Source: Pseudomonas fluorescens (GTDB taxonomy: Bacteria > Pseudomonadota > Gammaproteobacteria > Pseudomonadales > Pseudomonadaceae). From it: DNA of 64,000 bases. How positions within the stretch are numbered: position 1 is the stretch's first letter; each line of letters starts with the position of its first letter. The stretch lies in contig NZ_CABVII010000001.1 in NCBI RefSeq assembly GCF_902497995.1, positions 1 through 64,000 on the forward strand, in the 5' to 3' direction. The position numbers were made by a program, and so were the translations under genes. The notes below the pieces were generated by a model. That model saw only the letters and a program-made list of their open reading frames with translations, searched no databases and was not told where the DNA came from. Positions 19,890 through 28,996 of this stretch are shown in pieces.

Positions 19890-20840
19890 ATGCGAGTAAA
19901 AACACGCTTCGCCCTGCTGGCCGCCGCCACGCTGGCAATCAGCACCGCAGCGCAAGCCGCGCCGGTGTTCATCAACATCCTGACCGGGGGAACCAGCGGG
20001 GTTTACTACCCGATTGGTGTCGGCTTGTCGCAGATCTACAGCGATGGCATTGCGGGCTCGAAGACCTCGGTCCAGGCCACCAAAGCCTCGGTGGAAAATC
20101 TCAACCTGTTGCAAGCCGGTCGAGGCGAGTTGGCGCTGGCACTGGGCGACTCGGTTGCCGATGCCAAAAACGGCGTGGAAGACGCCGGTTTCAAGGCACC
20201 GCTGACCAAGTTGCGGGCCATTGGCGGGGCCTACCCCAATTACATTCAGATCGTTGCCAGCAAAGAGTCGGGGATCAAGACGCTCGCGGATCTCAAGGGC
20301 AAAACCATTTCGGTCGGCGCGCCCAAGTCGGGTACCGAACTCAACGCGCGCGCGATCTTCAAAGCGGCCGGACTGACCTATGAGGACATGGGCAAAGTGC
20401 AATACTTGCCCTTCGCCGAATCGGTCGAACTGATCAAGAACAGACAACTGGATGCGACATTGCAGTCGTCTGGGTTGGGCATGGCGGCCATTCGCGATCT
20501 GTCGTCAGTCATGCCACTGAACTACATCGCGATCCCGACTGAGGTGGTCGCGAAAATTGGCAACCCGGCCTACCAGAGTGCAATGATTCCGGCCAACACG
20601 TATGACGGGCAAGCCGAAGCCGTGCCAACGGTGGCGATCACCAACATTCTGGTGACCCGCGCCGATGTCCCGGATGAAGTCGCCTATGAGATGACCAAAC
20701 TGTTGTTCGATAACCTGCCGCGTCTGGGTAACTCACATTCGGCAGCCAAGGACATCAAACTGGAAAGCGCCGCCAAAAACCTGCCGATCGCACTGCATCC
20801 AGGCGCCGAGCGCTACTACAAGGAAAAGGGCGCGCTGTAA
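19890..20840 (+). CDS. TAXI-family TRAP transporter substrate-binding protein
   Basis: A 316-residue TAXI-type periplasmic binding protein with a signal peptide (MRVKTRFALLAAATLAIS followed by TAAQA) and the family hallmark FINILTGGTSGVYYPIG just after it. The start at 19890 has a GGAGAGG site just upstream; the frame from 19845 only adds residues without signal-peptide character. It feeds the fused TRAP permease encoded 84 bases downstream. TAXI proteins are known to bind glutamate or glutamine and other small acids in a few cases; the ligand here is unknown. Confidence 0.92.
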   Translation: MRVKTRFALLAAATLAISTAAQAAPVFINILTGGTSGVYYPIGVGLSQIYSDGIAGSKTSVQATKASVENLNLLQAGRGELALALGDSVADAKNGVEDAGFKAPLTKLRAIGGAYPNYIQIVASKESGIKTLADLKGKTISVGAPKSGTELNARAIFKAAGLTYEDMGKVQYLPFAESVELIKNRQLDATLQSSGLGMAAIRDLSSVMPLNYIAIPTEVVAKIGNPAYQSAMIPANTYDGQAEAVPTVAITNILVTRADVPDEVAYEMTKLLFDNLPRLGNSHSAAKDIKLESAAKNLPIALHPGAERYYKEKGAL

Positions 20841-20924
20841 CCGCGCGAGGCGCAGTGGGCCTGATTGGCCTGTTTGCTACTGCGCCATCGATTCTATCCA
20901 GTGGGGTCATAAGGCAGGCAGCCA

Positions 20925-22952
20925 ATGAGTGACGAGCATCAGGGCATTTCCGCGAACCCGCGGGACTGGCCAAAAACCCTGTTTTACGTTGCGTTGCTGT
21001 TTTCGATTTTTCAGATCGTCACAGCGGCCTTTTCGCCCATCTCAAGTCAGGTGCTGCGCGCGGTACACATCGGCTTCCTGCTCTGGATGGTCTTTCTGAG
21101 TTACCCGGCACAGGGTAAGGCTCGTCCCTGGCAACCGCTGGCCTGGCTGCTCAGCCTGGCAGGCATCGCCACCGCGTTGTATCAATGGGTATTCGAGGCG
21201 GACCTGATCCAGCGCTCCGGCGACCTGACTCCAGCAGACATGGTGATGGGTCTTCTGCTGATTGCCTTGGTCTTCGAAGCCGCTCGACGGGTGATGGGGA
21301 TTGCGTTGCCAATCATCTGTGGCCTGTTCCTGGCCTACGGCTTGTTCGGTGAGTACCTGCCCGGCGAACTGGCCCATCGAGGCTATGGCTTCGACCAGAT
21401 CATCAATCAACTGTCCTTTGGCACCGAAGGGCTGTACGGGACACCGACCTATGTGTCGGCGACTTACATCTTCTTGTTTATCCTGTTCGGCGCTTTCCTC
21501 GAACAGGCCGGTATGATCAAGCTGTTCACCGACTTCGCCATGGGATTGTTCGGCCACAAACTGGGAGGGCCGGCCAAGGTCGCCGTCGCCTCGTCAGCGT
21601 TGATGGGGACCATTACCGGCTCGGGGATTGCCAACGTTGTGACAACGGGGCAATTCACTATTCCGCTGATGAAGTGCTTTGGTTATCGAGCCGCGTTTGC
21701 CGGCGGCGTAGAAGCCACCTCCAGCATGGGCAGCCAGATCATGCCGCCGGTGATGGGCGCAGTGGCCTTCATCATGGCTGAAACCATCAATGTACCATTC
21801 GTGGAAATTGCCAAGGCCGCCTTGATCCCCGCCATCCTGTATTTCGGCTCAGTGTTCTGGATGGTTCATCTGGAAGCCAAGCGCTCCAACCTCAAGGGAT
21901 TGCCCAAAGACCAATGCCCCAGCGCCTTTGGCGCCGTCAAGGAAAGCTGGTATCTGCTGATTCCCTTGCTGGTGCTGGTTTACCTGCTGTTTTCCGGGCG
22001 CACCCCGCTGTTCTCCGGCATGGTCGGCCTGGCATTGACCGCCATTGTGATTCTCGGCTCGGCGATCATTTTCAGGGTGCAAAGCTTCGGCCTGCGTTGT
22101 GCGTTCTGGGTTGCGCTGGGTGTGCTGTGCACAGGTTTTTTTCAACTCGGCATCGCGGTGATTTTTGCGGTCATTGCCGTGCTGGTGTTGGTCTGCTGGT
22201 TCATCAAGGGGGGGCGGGAAACGCTGATCATCTGCCTCCATGCACTGGTCGAGGGCGCGCGCCATGCGGTTCCGGTGGGGATCGCCTGTGCGTTGGTGGG
22301 CGTGATCATCGGTATCGTTTCGCTCACGGGCGTTGCCTCTACCTTTGCCGGTTACATCCTGGCAATCGGCCGGGACAACCTGCTGCTGTCTCTGATATTG
22401 ACGATGATCACCTGCCTGGTGCTGGGCATGGGCATTCCGACCATCCCCAACTACATCATCACCAGTTCGATCGCAGCACCAGCCCTGCTGGAACTGGGTG
22501 TGCCTTTGATTGTATCCCACATGTTCGTGTTCTATTTCGGCATCCTCGCCGACCTGACTCCTCCGGTCGCCCTCGCCTGCTTTGCCGCCGCCCCCATCGC
22601 CAAAGAAAGCGGGTTCAAGATCAGCCTGTGGGCAGTGCGCATCGCACTGGCCGGCTTCGTCATTCCGTTCATGGCGGTCTATAACCCGGCATTGATGCTG
22701 CAAGGTGACAATATGTGGATGACGGCATACATGCTGATCAAGACCATTCTGGCGGTCGGTCTCTGGGGAGTGGCGTCCACCGGTTACCTGCAACAGAAAA
22801 TGGCCATCTGGGAGCGTTTGCTGAGTTTTGGCGCGGGAGCCCTGTTGGTCGTGGCATTGCCGCTGACCGATGAAGTTGGCTTCGCGCTGGGGGTTCTGGT
22901 CATATTTCAGCACGTCTGGCGGTCCAGGCGCGCCGGGTTGGCCAATGCATGA
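20925..22952 (+). CDS. TRAP transporter fused permease (4TM/12TM)
   Basis: A 675-residue fused DctQM-type permease of the kind that partners TAXI proteins. The N-terminal about 170 residues hold the four small-subunit-like membrane segments, followed by the large domain with GTITGSGIANVVTTGQFTIP and EATSSMGSQIMPPVMGAVAF (about residues 228-290) and LGMGIPTIPNYIITSSIA near residue 510. The stop overlaps the DUF1850 gene start. A complete second TRAP system directly after DctPQM is unusual and suggests two related substrates or duplicated acquisition. Confidence 0.93.
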   Translation: MSDEHQGISANPRDWPKTLFYVALLFSIFQIVTAAFSPISSQVLRAVHIGFLLWMVFLSYPAQGKARPWQPLAWLLSLAGIATALYQWVFEADLIQRSGDLTPADMVMGLLLIALVFEAARRVMGIALPIICGLFLAYGLFGEYLPGELAHRGYGFDQIINQLSFGTEGLYGTPTYVSATYIFLFILFGAFLEQAGMIKLFTDFAMGLFGHKLGGPAKVAVASSALMGTITGSGIANVVTTGQFTIPLMKCFGYRAAFAGGVEATSSMGSQIMPPVMGAVAFIMAETINVPFVEIAKAALIPAILYFGSVFWMVHLEAKRSNLKGLPKDQCPSAFGAVKESWYLLIPLLVLVYLLFSGRTPLFSGMVGLALTAIVILGSAIIFRVQSFGLRCAFWVALGVLCTGFFQLGIAVIFAVIAVLVLVCWFIKGGRETLIICLHALVEGARHAVPVGIACALVGVIIGIVSLTGVASTFAGYILAIGRDNLLLSLILTMITCLVLGMGIPTIPNYIITSSIAAPALLELGVPLIVSHMFVFYFGILADLTPPVALACFAAAPIAKESGFKISLWAVRIALAGFVIPFMAVYNPALMLQGDNMWMTAYMLIKTILAVGLWGVASTGYLQQKMAIWERLLSFGAGALLVVALPLTDEVGFALGVLVIFQHVWRSRRAGLANA

Positions 22953-23338
22953 TCGGTTTGTGCCTGGGCCTAGCCGGCAGCGTTTTGGCCCAGTTGCCGG
23001 TGTCCCATTTCACCCTGGCGTGGAATCACAGCATCGAAAAGATTCGTTGGGAGGAAGACTATCGCGTCACCCGCGAAGGCCTGGTCCTGGAAGAAGCCAG
23101 GGTCCGAGGTAACGGTGCGGGAATGGAGATACCTGATGATGCTCGACTGGAGAACGGAACGTGGCACTATCAGCGCCGTTTGCCGCCCTTGCACCCCCTG
23201 AAACTGGGACGAACCCCCGAGGCGGGCGACTACCAGCTGTGCGTTGACGGGGCGTGTCAATTCATGAACCGATGGCTCGGATCACCCTCCAGCAGCCAGC
23301 CTTTTATACAGCTGTGGAGTTGCGAGGCTGTCAGATAG
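22949..23338 (+). CDS. DUF1850-domain protein
   Basis: A 129-residue protein overlapping the fused TRAP permease gene by 4 bases. It starts with a short hydrophobic leader (MIGLCLGLAGSVLAQLPVS), then contains FTLAWNHSIEKIRWEEDYRV, the typical DUF1850 core. DUF1850 genes are regularly found after TAXI-TRAP permease genes; the role is unknown but presumably transporter-associated at the membrane or in the periplasm. Confidence 0.85.
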   Translation: MIGLCLGLAGSVLAQLPVSHFTLAWNHSIEKIRWEEDYRVTREGLVLEEARVRGNGAGMEIPDDARLENGTWHYQRRLPPLHPLKLGRTPEAGDYQLCVDGACQFMNRWLGSPSSSQPFIQLWSCEAVR

Positions 23339-23831
23339 CCGCCACAGGGCAACATTCAACCAAGCAATCCCTACTGAAAAATCCCGCCAATCTGTTGCAT
23401 CGACCGGTTGAATCCACAGCCATCAGCAGTCATTGGGTTTCCAGGTGATGCTGTAGTACCAAGCATGCCAATGCAGGCTATCGAGAACGCTCCTCCAGCC
23501 TGTTTGGTGAGATCGGAGGCGCTTGCAGGGGTTCTGATTGATGCCGTCAGACAACCTCTTTAGAAAACAATGAAACCTGGGCTCATGCTCACGGGGCCAT
23601 ACCCACCGCGCCTCGGAAAAAGCGTCATCAAGCGATTGATCGAGTCAATGCGCAGTCATTCAGCGCGGCCGGAGAAAAAGGGTCTAACGCTTCAGGGGCT
23701 CAGGACTAAACTTAATAATGGGTTCTTGGCCAATGTGTTGAGGGAGCCTAACCAGCAGCTACTTTTTAGGAGCTTTTTCACTCACATCTGACAAAAGTCA
23801 TTTTGGTTGACTTCCGTCAAGGTAAGTCGCC
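23339..23831. other. Intergenic stretch without a supported gene
   Basis: A 73-codon frame at 23570-23791 exists but has no recognisable pattern and no good ribosome-binding site. I see no RNA gene, terminator with T-tract or repeat here. Confidence 0.5.
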
Positions 23832-24089
23832 ATGCTTTTATCAACTCTCGAACTACGCCACCTGGTGGAGCAAAGCTTTCTCCCGACCCGCTGTGAATGC
23901 ACTGTCAGCTCATCAGAAACTCTGACTGTTCGTTTTTTTCAAAGTATGTCGAATCAAGAAATTCTCACTGTCACAGGGATCTCGGTTGTCCCACTCAACA
24001 GCAGCTATTCCATCGCAACTCTTATTGCGGACCTGCGCAGCGACCTCGAACGAGTCAGTTTAGGTCCTCGTCACTCTGCTAGAAGGTAG
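23832..24089 (+). CDS. DUF1652-family protein
   Basis: An 85-residue protein beginning MLLSTLELRHLVEQSFLPTR, followed by a CECTVSSSETLTVRF stretch and a late GISVVPLNSS...LIADLRSDL pattern. This matches the DUF1652 family, common in Pseudomonas and of unknown function. An AAGG motif precedes the start. It looks cytoplasmic. Lies upstream of and in the same direction as the histidine kinase gene, with about 145 bases between them. Confidence 0.75.
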   Translation: MLLSTLELRHLVEQSFLPTRCECTVSSSETLTVRFFQSMSNQEILTVTGISVVPLNSSYSIATLIADLRSDLERVSLGPRHSARR

Positions 24090-24234
24090 TCCAGTAGCAC
24101 CACCCCTCTTTGCCCCGCATTACGGGCCTCATGGCGCAAGATGGATTACCGATTCACACCATTCCGCTAGTCTGATTCTATCGGCCAAACTTGTCTGGCT
24201 GATACCCCATCAGAAGCGGGCTAATAGGATCGCC

Positions 24235-25362
24235 ATGCGACTTTCAGATTTCATCCTCGAAAACCTTGAACCTGTTCTGCAAGCGTGGGAAGACTACGCC
24301 AGAGCTGTGGACACCCCGATGCCTGCTATGGACGCTCAAGGCCTGAGAAACGATGCCGAGCACATATTGAAAGCGGTCGCGCTCGATCTGCGCACCGATC
24401 AAACCGAGCAGCAACAGATTGCTAAGTCCCATGGCCTCACCCCGGCGTCGGAGGATGAGTCAGCAGCTCAAAGCCACGCACTGACGCGCCTGGTAGCCGG
24501 TTTCACTTTAAACCAGGTGGTCTCTGAGTATCGCGCTCTCAGGTCCAGCGTACTCAGGCTTTGGTTGGCTAAAGGACACGCCAGTGACGACGATCATATT
24601 GTGGACATGATTCGATTCAACGAGGCGATAGATCAAGCGCTTGGTGAATCGATTACAGCTTATGGGCAAGCGGTGGAGACCACCCGAAAAACTGTGTTGG
24701 GAGTGTTAGGCCACGACCTTCGCACACCCTTAGGCGCCGTGACGTTGGGCACCGATTTACTGAAGCAGACCGAAGAACTGGGCAGCCGTGGAAAGAAAAT
24801 AATCTCGCAAATTTCCACAAGTGTTCAGAGTGCCAATCAGATGGTGAATGACCTGCTCGACCTTGCGCGCTGTAACCTCGGCACTGGTATCCCGGTAAGA
24901 CCAGAAAGCACTGACCTGACTGCTGTTTGCCAATCAGTCGTGGACGAGATTGCAGTCGCCCATCCCACAGCGCGTATCGTGTTCACCAATACAGGCCTAA
25001 TTACGGGCCAGTACGACTCATCACGCATGGCGCAAGTTTTCTCAAATCTCATCGGCAACGCCGCGCGACATGGCAACTCCCAGTATCCAATAAACGTCAC
25101 GTTAAAAGGGGATGGCGGCACTGCCTTATTTTGTGTGCAGAATCATGGAGATCCCATTCCCTCCAGCGCGTTGCCCTCTCTCTTCGATCCGGAGGGACGT
25201 TATTCCAGATATTCCGAGGGCGAACCCGGAGTTTCCTCCGGACTGGGTCTTGGATTATTCATCGCAGCTCAGATTGTTGAAGGGCATGGGGGAAAGATAG
25301 AGGTCGAGTCGACGCTGGAGCAGGGCACCATTTTTCGTGTGACTTTACCTGTTCAGCAGTAA
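24235..25362 (+). CDS. Sensor histidine kinase with RsbRD-like N-terminal domain
   Basis: A 375-residue cytoplasmic histidine kinase. The N-terminal about 145 residues resemble the RsbRD/RsbRA N-terminal sensor domain and have no membrane segment. The phosphoacceptor box LGHDLRTPLGAV lies near residues 159-170, the N box QVFSNLIGNAARHG near 265-278, and the G box SSGLGLGLFIA near 338-348. No response regulator gene is adjacent, so it is an orphan kinase here. A truncated IS1182 lies about 70 bases downstream and may have removed a partner gene. Confidence 0.88.
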   Translation: MRLSDFILENLEPVLQAWEDYARAVDTPMPAMDAQGLRNDAEHILKAVALDLRTDQTEQQQIAKSHGLTPASEDESAAQSHALTRLVAGFTLNQVVSEYRALRSSVLRLWLAKGHASDDDHIVDMIRFNEAIDQALGESITAYGQAVETTRKTVLGVLGHDLRTPLGAVTLGTDLLKQTEELGSRGKKIISQISTSVQSANQMVNDLLDLARCNLGTGIPVRPESTDLTAVCQSVVDEIAVAHPTARIVFTNTGLITGQYDSSRMAQVFSNLIGNAARHGNSQYPINVTLKGDGGTALFCVQNHGDPIPSSALPSLFDPEGRYSRYSEGEPGVSSGLGLGLFIAAQIVEGHGGKIEVESTLEQGTIFRVTLPVQQ

Positions 25363-25432
25363 CCCTATTGAAAATGAAAATGAAAATCAAATGCTCTCGA
25401 CCTCTGCGGTGAATGACAGCTATGGGTCCAGG

Positions 25433-26073
25433 CTGTGTGAAAACCCCAGTGATTGTCTAATCTTCTGATCGTCGAGATCGTATCGGGGGCGATCATGAAG
25501 CGATTCATTGAAGGTGAGGCTCGGACGCAAGTCACGTTGCTGCCGGAGTGCTTGGACGATTACGTAGCTGAAGAAAATCCAGTGCGCGTGGTCGACGTTT
25601 TCGTCGATGAACTTGACCTAGGTACACTTGGGTTTGAGGGTGTCGATCCTGCTGCAACGGGTCGTCCGGCCTACCACCCAGCGATCTTGCTGAAGATCTA
25701 TATCTACGGCTATCTCAATCGGATTCAGTCCAGCCGCCGGCTTGAGCGTGAGGCCGAGCGCAACGTCGAGTTGATGTGGCTGACGGGCCGTTTGGCTCCA
25801 GATTTCAAAACCATCGCCGACTTTCGTAAGGACAATGGCAAGGCTATTCGCAGTGTCTGCCGGCAGTTTGTGGTGCTTTGTCGCAACCTTAACCTCTTCT
25901 CCCAATCGATCATCGCCATCGACGGCAGCAAATTCAAAGCCGTCAATAATCGCGACCGCAACTTCACTCAGGGCAAGGTGAAGGCACGCATGCAGCAGAT
26001 CGAGCAGAGCATTGATCGATATCTGGCGGCGATGGATTCGGCGGATCGGGCAACGCCCGAAGTCGGGTGCGGT
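25433..26073 (+). mobile_element. Truncated IS1182-family element
   Basis: The left end is visible as CTGTGTGAAAAC at 25433-25444. Similarity to the intact IS1182 of this window stops near 26058 and no matching right end follows the coding part. It lies in opposite orientation to the intact copy at 14960-16625; the two bracket the TRAP and kinase genes. Confidence 0.75.
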
Positions 26074-26076
26074 TGA
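25495..26076 (+). pseudogene. IS1182 transposase, N-terminal part only
   Basis: The first about 187 residues align closely with the intact transposase at 15122-16552 (same MKRF, GRPAYHPAILLKI, RRLERE and IAIDGSKFKAVNNRD motifs). The coding sequence then ends within a few codons (ATPEVGCG, stop at 26074-26076), removing the second catalytic Asp and Glu regions. It cannot be an active transposase. Confidence 0.85.
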
Positions 26077-26179
26077 CTACTGCCTATAAAGGACAGTCTC
26101 CCCCTAGGCGCCGCAGCGTAAAAATCGACCACCAGAGACCTTCCCCCCCCCATGACGCCCGAGTGATGGGAAGGTCCGC

Positions 26180-26374
26180 TATGGTTGATTGCTGCCTGTC
26201 ACGACTGACCGGTTTGGGTCGAGGCTGTGTAAAAACGGTTTAGAGCAAATTTGACGGTCTGAATCGGAACGAAAATCGCGCTCCTGCACAAAGTTCAAGT
26301 CCACTGAGCTGTCAATCACTGGTAGATTTTACGTAGCGATGCAGATTTCAAAACGGCGTAAGCGTTTTCACACA
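26180..26374. repeat. MITE-like repeat, copy 1
   Basis: The core 26226-26374 has terminal inverted repeats TGTGTAAAAACG / CGTTTTCACACA, which match the IS1182 tips in this window, and no coding capacity. It aligns along its length with 27496-27642 (shared GGAACGAAA, TCGCG, TTTACGTAGC/TTCACGTAGC). The similarity extends about 45 bases left of the repeat through a TGCCTGTC-CGACC motif. Confidence 0.7.
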
Positions 26375-26460
26375 ATCTGGGTCGATGGGAGCCGGTCGTG
26401 GGTGACCCCTTCTGGCCAATTCTGTTGAAAAGTCGGATTTTTAGAATGCCGGAGGATGGA

Positions 26461-26658
26461 TCAGTGAAAACGCCTCTTCAGCACGCGTCTACGTGAAATC
26501 TCAGCCTGAAAGGCTCTGCGGACATTCAGGGTTTCAATCTCCAACGCGTACTTTTCTGCGTTAGAAAACACGGCCGACTTTTTCAACAGAATCGGCCGAT
26601 ACTTGCCAGTAACGATGGACTGCGATCCACTCAAAAATTTACAGCCGTCTGCGACCAA
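26461..26658 (-). CDS. Possible small unknown protein (65 aa)
   Basis: A 65-residue frame rich in basic residues at its C-terminus (EISRRRVLKRRFH). I do not recognise it and the ribosome-binding site is not convincing. It lies between a MITE copy and an ICE-type gene, so it could be the remains of an ICE gene. Listed for completeness with low confidence. Confidence 0.25.
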   Translation of the reverse strand: MVADGCKFLSGSQSIVTGKYRPILLKKSAVFSNAEKYALEIETLNVRRAFQAEISRRRVLKRRFH

Positions 26659-26724
26659 GCCTTTGGCCTGGGTGTCAGCACGTGTAAATACTCGGTCATG
26701 GCTGCGATCGGCTAATGCGCGAGT

Positions 26725-26770
26725 CTAGTGATATCCAGCACAATCGCTAGACATCACTAGACATAGCTAG
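26725..26770. repeat. Helically spaced CTAG repeats
   Basis: Four CTAG tetranucleotides occur at 26725, 26747, 26757 and 26767. The last three are exactly 10 bases apart inside a CTAGACAT direct repeat. CTAG is rare in Pseudomonas DNA, so this cluster may be an operator or iteron-like binding site. Confidence 0.45.
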
Positions 26771-27038
26771 ATTTTCCTATATTTGGTAGGCCCGCTCCGT
26801 GTTCGGATCTTTGAGAGTGCTGGTAGTACCCACGGCCAACCTCTTTAGCCAATTGATGCATGTCGCTGCAATTAGCTGTGGTTCGATCTCAGGTCGCCGT
26901 ATCGATACACAGCGAACATAAATTCTCCAGCAGCGGTCGCCAAGGGTTTAGAGCTGATCAGAGGGGAATCGCTACTGGAGAAATTCGTCATGCTGATAGA
27001 ATCGTACTAGCTACTCAAATATCCCTCTGAGATTTGGC

Positions 27039-27371
27039 ATGAACCCAGAACTAACTGAAGAAGAGATGCGCCGGGCGCTGTTCGGTGCTGACGAGCCAGT
27101 TGCGCAGGGCAATGCGCCTCCAGTGCAAAAGCCTCTCCCGGAAATCGTGAACACGCAGTCAGCGAAGGTGGCAGAAAAAAAGAAGGTCGCGAAAGCATTT
27201 ACACCTAGGCTGAAAGTCATGCTTCGGGTGGGCAATGAATTTGAAGGCAAGACGCACGAGATGGTCCATGAGGCCGATACGTTGAGTACCCTCCTGGCTG
27301 AGCAGGAAGCGACTAAGGCAGCTAGGAAAAAATTCCGATTTGTGGAAGTGGTTTCGATCAAGTCGATGTAG
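27039..27371 (+). CDS. Unknown ICE-associated protein (110 aa)
   Basis: A 110-residue protein with an acidic N-terminus (MNPELTEEEMRRALFGADEP), a central Lys-rich stretch (AEKKKVAKAF) and a mixed C-terminus (KKFRFVEVVSIKSM). No membrane segment or signal. I do not recognise a domain. It is flanked by the two MITE copies and lies just before the ICE transfer genes, so it is probably cargo or accessory DNA of the ICE. Confidence 0.5.
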   Translation: MNPELTEEEMRRALFGADEPVAQGNAPPVQKPLPEIVNTQSAKVAEKKKVAKAFTPRLKVMLRVGNEFEGKTHEMVHEADTLSTLLAEQEATKAARKKFRFVEVVSIKSM

Positions 27372-27459
27372 GTGGTTTTTCACGAGGCTAGTGGGCTAGG
27401 CGCTGAAAGGCCTGCTTTTGGTGGTCCAGCCTAACGTCACTGGCGATAATCGGCCAGTT

Positions 27460-27642
27460 TCTGCCTGTCGCGACCGGCGGAAAACGATCGAGGTAGTGTG
27501 AAAACGTTTTAGGACAGGTTTGACCGTCAGGACTGGAACGAAAGTCGCGGTCCCACGAAAATTTTAGGTCCGCGGATTAACCAGACGCTGGCAGATTTCA
27601 CGTAGCAACGCAGACTACAAACCGGTGTATGCGTTTTCACAC
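27460..27642. repeat. MITE-like repeat, copy 2
   Basis: The core 27496-27642 has ends GTGTGAAAACG / CGTTTTCACAC and aligns with copy 1 at 26226-26374. No coding capacity. The left flank shares a CTGCCTGTCGCGACC motif with copy 1. Together with the IS1182 ends it looks like a non-autonomous relative mobilised by an IS1182-type transposase. Confidence 0.7.
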
Positions 27643-27877
27643 AGCCTGAGCCACGCGATCATCATCTTTCGTTCCCCGTTCGACGAAGCTCATTGAGAAG
27701 AGTGGAGTCGCCCAAAATCCCCGACCATTTTTCACCAAAGGCTGAAGGGCCACATAGCTGCAAGTAAACATCTCCAGCGCTCCCCCAGAAAAAGCGATCC
27801 ACCGTCACTCGCTTTTCTTACTGAACAACCCCCACCGTTAGCTCAATTCTGACCCCATATCCACATGGGGCAGAATC

Positions 27878-28213
27878 ATGCCGACTACCGCCTTTCGCTG
27901 CTGGTTACTGCTCTCACTGGCCATCGTCCATAGCAGCGTCTACGCCGCCTCCGCTCAAGAACAGGATCAGCTCAGTCTGATCCTGCAGCAACTCGACACG
28001 ATCGAACACCTTGCCACGCGTGCCGAGGAAGCCAGCACATCTGCCCCCAACAAACGCTATCGCTTCGACTACCCCCGCCTGGCTCAGGATCTCCAGCGCA
28101 TCCGCCAAGGGATACAGGGCTACCTGTCCCCTTCCCGCGCCCAACCGCGCGATCCCGCGGAACTGGTCGGCAACTACCGCCTCGACACTCTGCCCTCGGA
28201 GCCCTCGCCATGA
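27878..28213 (+). CDS. ICE protein, RAQPRD family
   Basis: A 111-residue exported protein of the RAQPRD family of integrative conjugative element proteins (TIGR01690 type): signal peptide in the first about 23 residues, a helical middle region and the hallmark SRAQPRDP near residue 91. It belongs to the GI-type type IV secretion gene set of Pseudomonas ICEs. Its stop overlaps the next gene start (ATGA at 28210). The first intact gene of the decayed transfer operon here. Confidence 0.88.
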   Translation: MPTTAFRCWLLLSLAIVHSSVYAASAQEQDQLSLILQQLDTIEHLATRAEEASTSAPNKRYRFDYPRLAQDLQRIRQGIQGYLSPSRAQPRDPAELVGNYRLDTLPSEPSP

Positions 28214-28449
28214 GCATGACGGCTGCACAGACCGCCGCGTTCCAAATCGCCTCCGGTTTCTCAGCACAGAGCAGTTCGTCACTCTGGCTCTCCCTGACGC
28301 TCGTCCTGGCGTTGCTCTGGTGCACCTGGGTGATGTGGACGGCGTATCGGGGTTGGGCGACTGGCAGTGTGCGCTTCGGTGCGTTTGGTGGTAGTGCCGC
28401 GCGGGTGGTGCTGGTGTTGCTGGTCCTGATGTTCTTCACCCTGTCCTAA
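28210..28449 (+). CDS. ICE membrane protein, TIGR03758-like
   Basis: A 79-residue protein with two hydrophobic segments (about 20-45 and 60-78), matching by order and size the TIGR03758 (PFL_4701-type) small membrane component of GI-type conjugation systems. Translationally coupled to the RAQPRD gene by a 4-base overlap. Assignment is by gene order and overall composition. Confidence 0.75.
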   Translation: MSMTAAQTAAFQIASGFSAQSSSSLWLSLTLVLALLWCTWVMWTAYRGWATGSVRFGAFGGSAARVVLVLLVLMFFTLS

Positions 28450-28466
28450 CCCAGGAGATCGCCGTC

Positions 28467-28655
28467 ATGCTTAAGTGCTTTGCCCCCCTGAAACACAACC
28501 TGCGTGACCGTGCCAGCCAGCGTCTGATCGGTCTGTTGCTGGTGCTCGGTCCAAGCCTAGCCTTGCCCTCTACATCTTTGGCCAGCTTAACCGCTGGCCT
28601 TCGGATGGCGAGCAGGATTATCGTCGCGCGATCTACAGTTTGCAGTCCTACCTGA
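28467..28655 (+). pseudogene. ICE gene remnant (TIGR03745-like signal-peptide end)
   Basis: Starts normally with a GGAG site and MLKCFAPLKHNLRDRASQRL, followed by a hydrophobic signal-like stretch to about 28560. There it runs into the body of a different ICE gene in another frame and stops at 28655. The expected two-span membrane protein (PFL_4702/TIGR03745 type) is missing, so this is its 5' end fused by a deletion. Confidence 0.65.
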
Positions 28656-28996
28656 CACCGTCCTGCAAGATTTTCCTCGACGACGACTACGAGTACCGCA
28701 AGGCCGCCGGCGAGCTGCGTCAACGGGTACGTGGAGTCTACGAAGTGCTGGGCCGCGGCTACAGCGAAGATCCGGCCTTACGGGTCAAACAACTCGACCA
28801 CGACAGCTGGCTGGTCAAACTCGACCTTAATGCCGACGAGTATTACGCCGCGGAACCGGTGAAACGGGTGGTGGTGCGTTACCCATTGCGCGTGGTGCGT
28901 TTTGACCTGGATCCCGAACGCAACAAGTGGGGGCTGGCGCTGGATTGCTACCAGGGCACGCCGCAAAAACTGGCCCTACCCGGAGGTGAGCCATGA
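28562..28996 (+). pseudogene. ICE protein TIGR03746-like, N-terminus deleted
   Basis: About 144 residues of the TIGR03746 (PFL_4703-type) conjugation protein survive, from LYIFGQLNRWPSDGEQDYRR through GELRQRVRGVYEVLGRGY to the natural end, which overlaps the next gene start by 4 bases. The usual N-terminal membrane anchor and start are absent because of the deletion joining it to the previous gene remnant. Internal starts exist (for example at 28640) but would give a protein without its anchor. Confidence 0.75.

Noticed and set aside
23570..23791. 73-codon frame
   Set aside because: No convincing start signal or protein pattern.
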